A stretch of DNA of 64,000 bases from NCBI RefSeq assembly GCF_001884235.1, contig NZ_MAOI01000089.1, positions 1-64,000 of the forward strand, in the 5' to 3' direction. The translations under genes and the position numbers were made by a program. The stretch comes from Bacillus paramycoides (GTDB lineage: Bacteria; Bacillota; Bacilli; Bacillales; Bacillaceae_G). Within the stretch, counting starts at the first letter, position 1; the number at the start of each line of letters is the position of its first letter. Positions 63,440 through 64,000 of the stretch are shown piece after piece. Under the pieces are notes generated by a model, which ran no database searches, was not told the origin of the DNA, and saw nothing but the letters and a program-made list of their open reading frames with translations.

Positions 63440-64000
63440 ATGTCTTCAAAAAATGACCTAGATCTCAAGCTATCATCAGAATCACAGCTATCTTCTCCTA
63501 TATTTAAACAGGAAGCATATGATATATATAAAGAATTGCGTGAGTTTCATCCTGTCTATCCTTTATCTTCAGGGAAAAAGAGTCAAAGTTGGTTGATTAC
63601 GAGATACGAGGATGCAACCTCTTTATTGAAAGATGCTAAATTAATGAAAAACATTGAAAACGTATTCAAAAATGAAGAAGAAGTGGAAGTGCCTATTTCA
63701 TTAGAGAATAGGGAACTTTTAAGAAATCATATGCTGAACTCAGATCCACCTGATCACAACCGTCTACGATCACTTGCTCAAAAGGCATTTACCCCTAAGA
63801 TGATCATACAACTCGAAGACCAAATTCAATCTATTGCTGATACTTTATTGAGTAAAGTAGAACAAAATAATTTTATAAACCTTGTAAGTGATTATGCTTT
63901 CCCGCTACCTATTATGGTCATTAGTGAAATGTTGGGGGTTCCTCTTGAAGATCAGCATAAATTTAGAGTTTGGTCACAAGCAATTATTAGTACCCCACAT
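63440..64000 (+). CDS. Cytochrome P450 (CYP107-like), N-terminal part
   Basis: GGAGG lies eight bases before the ATG. The first 187 residues are visible and the frame is still open at the window end. Characteristic bacterial class I P450 motifs are FKQEAYDIYKELREFHPVYP, WLITRYEDATSLLKDAKL and SDPPDHNRLRSLAQKAFTP (C-helix H-x-x-x-R), then ISEMLGVPLED. No membrane anchor is present, as expected for a soluble enzyme needing separate redox partners. The heme Cys and I-helix lie beyond the edge. The substrate is unknown. Confidence 0.88.
   Translation, partial: MSSKNDLDLKLSSESQLSSPIFKQEAYDIYKELREFHPVYPLSSGKKSQSWLITRYEDATSLLKDAKLMKNIENVFKNEEEVEVPISLENRELLRNHMLNSDPPDHNRLRSLAQKAFTPKMIIQLEDQIQSIADTLLSKVEQNNFINLVSDYAFPLPIMVISEMLGVPLEDQHKFRVWSQAIISTPH

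Overview
The window reads as an accessory region from a Bacillus cereus group bacterium (B. cereus / B. thuringiensis type), either a large plasmid or a genomic island. The evidence is low G+C content, strong GGAGG-type ribosome sites, several copies of a bcr1-like repeat (bcr1 is typical of this group), an nheABC-like enterotoxin operon, a CYP102/BM3-type P450, and many Bacillus insertion-sequence relics (IS6/IS240, IS200/IS605, IS1182, Tn3-type ends). Nothing in the sequence separates plasmid from chromosome. No rRNA, tRNA or CRISPR array was recognised.

Layout. 0-5 kb: an IS605-type end, a secreted M60 (enhancin-like) metallopeptidase with two F5/8-C domains, a non-autonomous IS605 derivative and a mini Spo0E-like gene. 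5-7 kb: an Xre regulator with a membrane partner, then non-coding repeats. 7-15 kb: a serine beta-lactamase-like protein, then TetR / MMPL exporter / membrane esterase, bracketed by a repeat family built on CATAA-NTTGCCG. 15-22 kb: small Fur- and PerR-linked genes, katG flanked by a catalase relic and a broken Fur-family gene, and an IS605 element with a nonsense-mutated tnpB. 22-25 kb: a 23-codon peptide gene, a hairpin, and a large protein joining an E1/ThiF-like domain to an M3-like metallopeptidase. This is the strongest candidate for a new peptide-modification system here. 25-29 kb: tyrosine recombinase, divergent DNA-binding protein, resolvase relic, Xre plus membrane protein. 29-35 kb: a bacteriocin locus with four tandem, nearly identical double-glycine precursors, a C39-peptidase ABC exporter, an HlyD-like partner, a secreted protein and a possible immunity protein. 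36-43 kb: a BceRS-like two-component system with an intact ATPase and ruined permease, and separately an intact BceB-like permease with a ruined ATPase, with a DUF4046-like repeat protein between them. 43-48 kb: nosD-nosL-nosY-nosF without nosZ, an FTR1 iron permease under a Fur-like site, and an arsC relic. 48-54 kb: an IS605 derivative, gene fragments, a BM3-type P450-reductase and a divergent TetR. 54-63 kb: an IS6 element, an nheA-nheB-nheC-like operon, a deleted paralogue of the M60 gene and a secreted transglutaminase-like/F5/8-C protein. The right edge cuts a second P450 gene.

Together the genes suggest host interaction (M60 peptidase, tripartite toxin, carbohydrate-binding secreted proteins), competition (bacteriocin, candidate modified peptide), and stress, metal and drug response (katG, FTR1, Bce, MMPL, P450). 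The region has been heavily reshaped: about a dozen truncated genes sit beside IS ends. All function calls rest on motif recognition by eye. No database search was possible.
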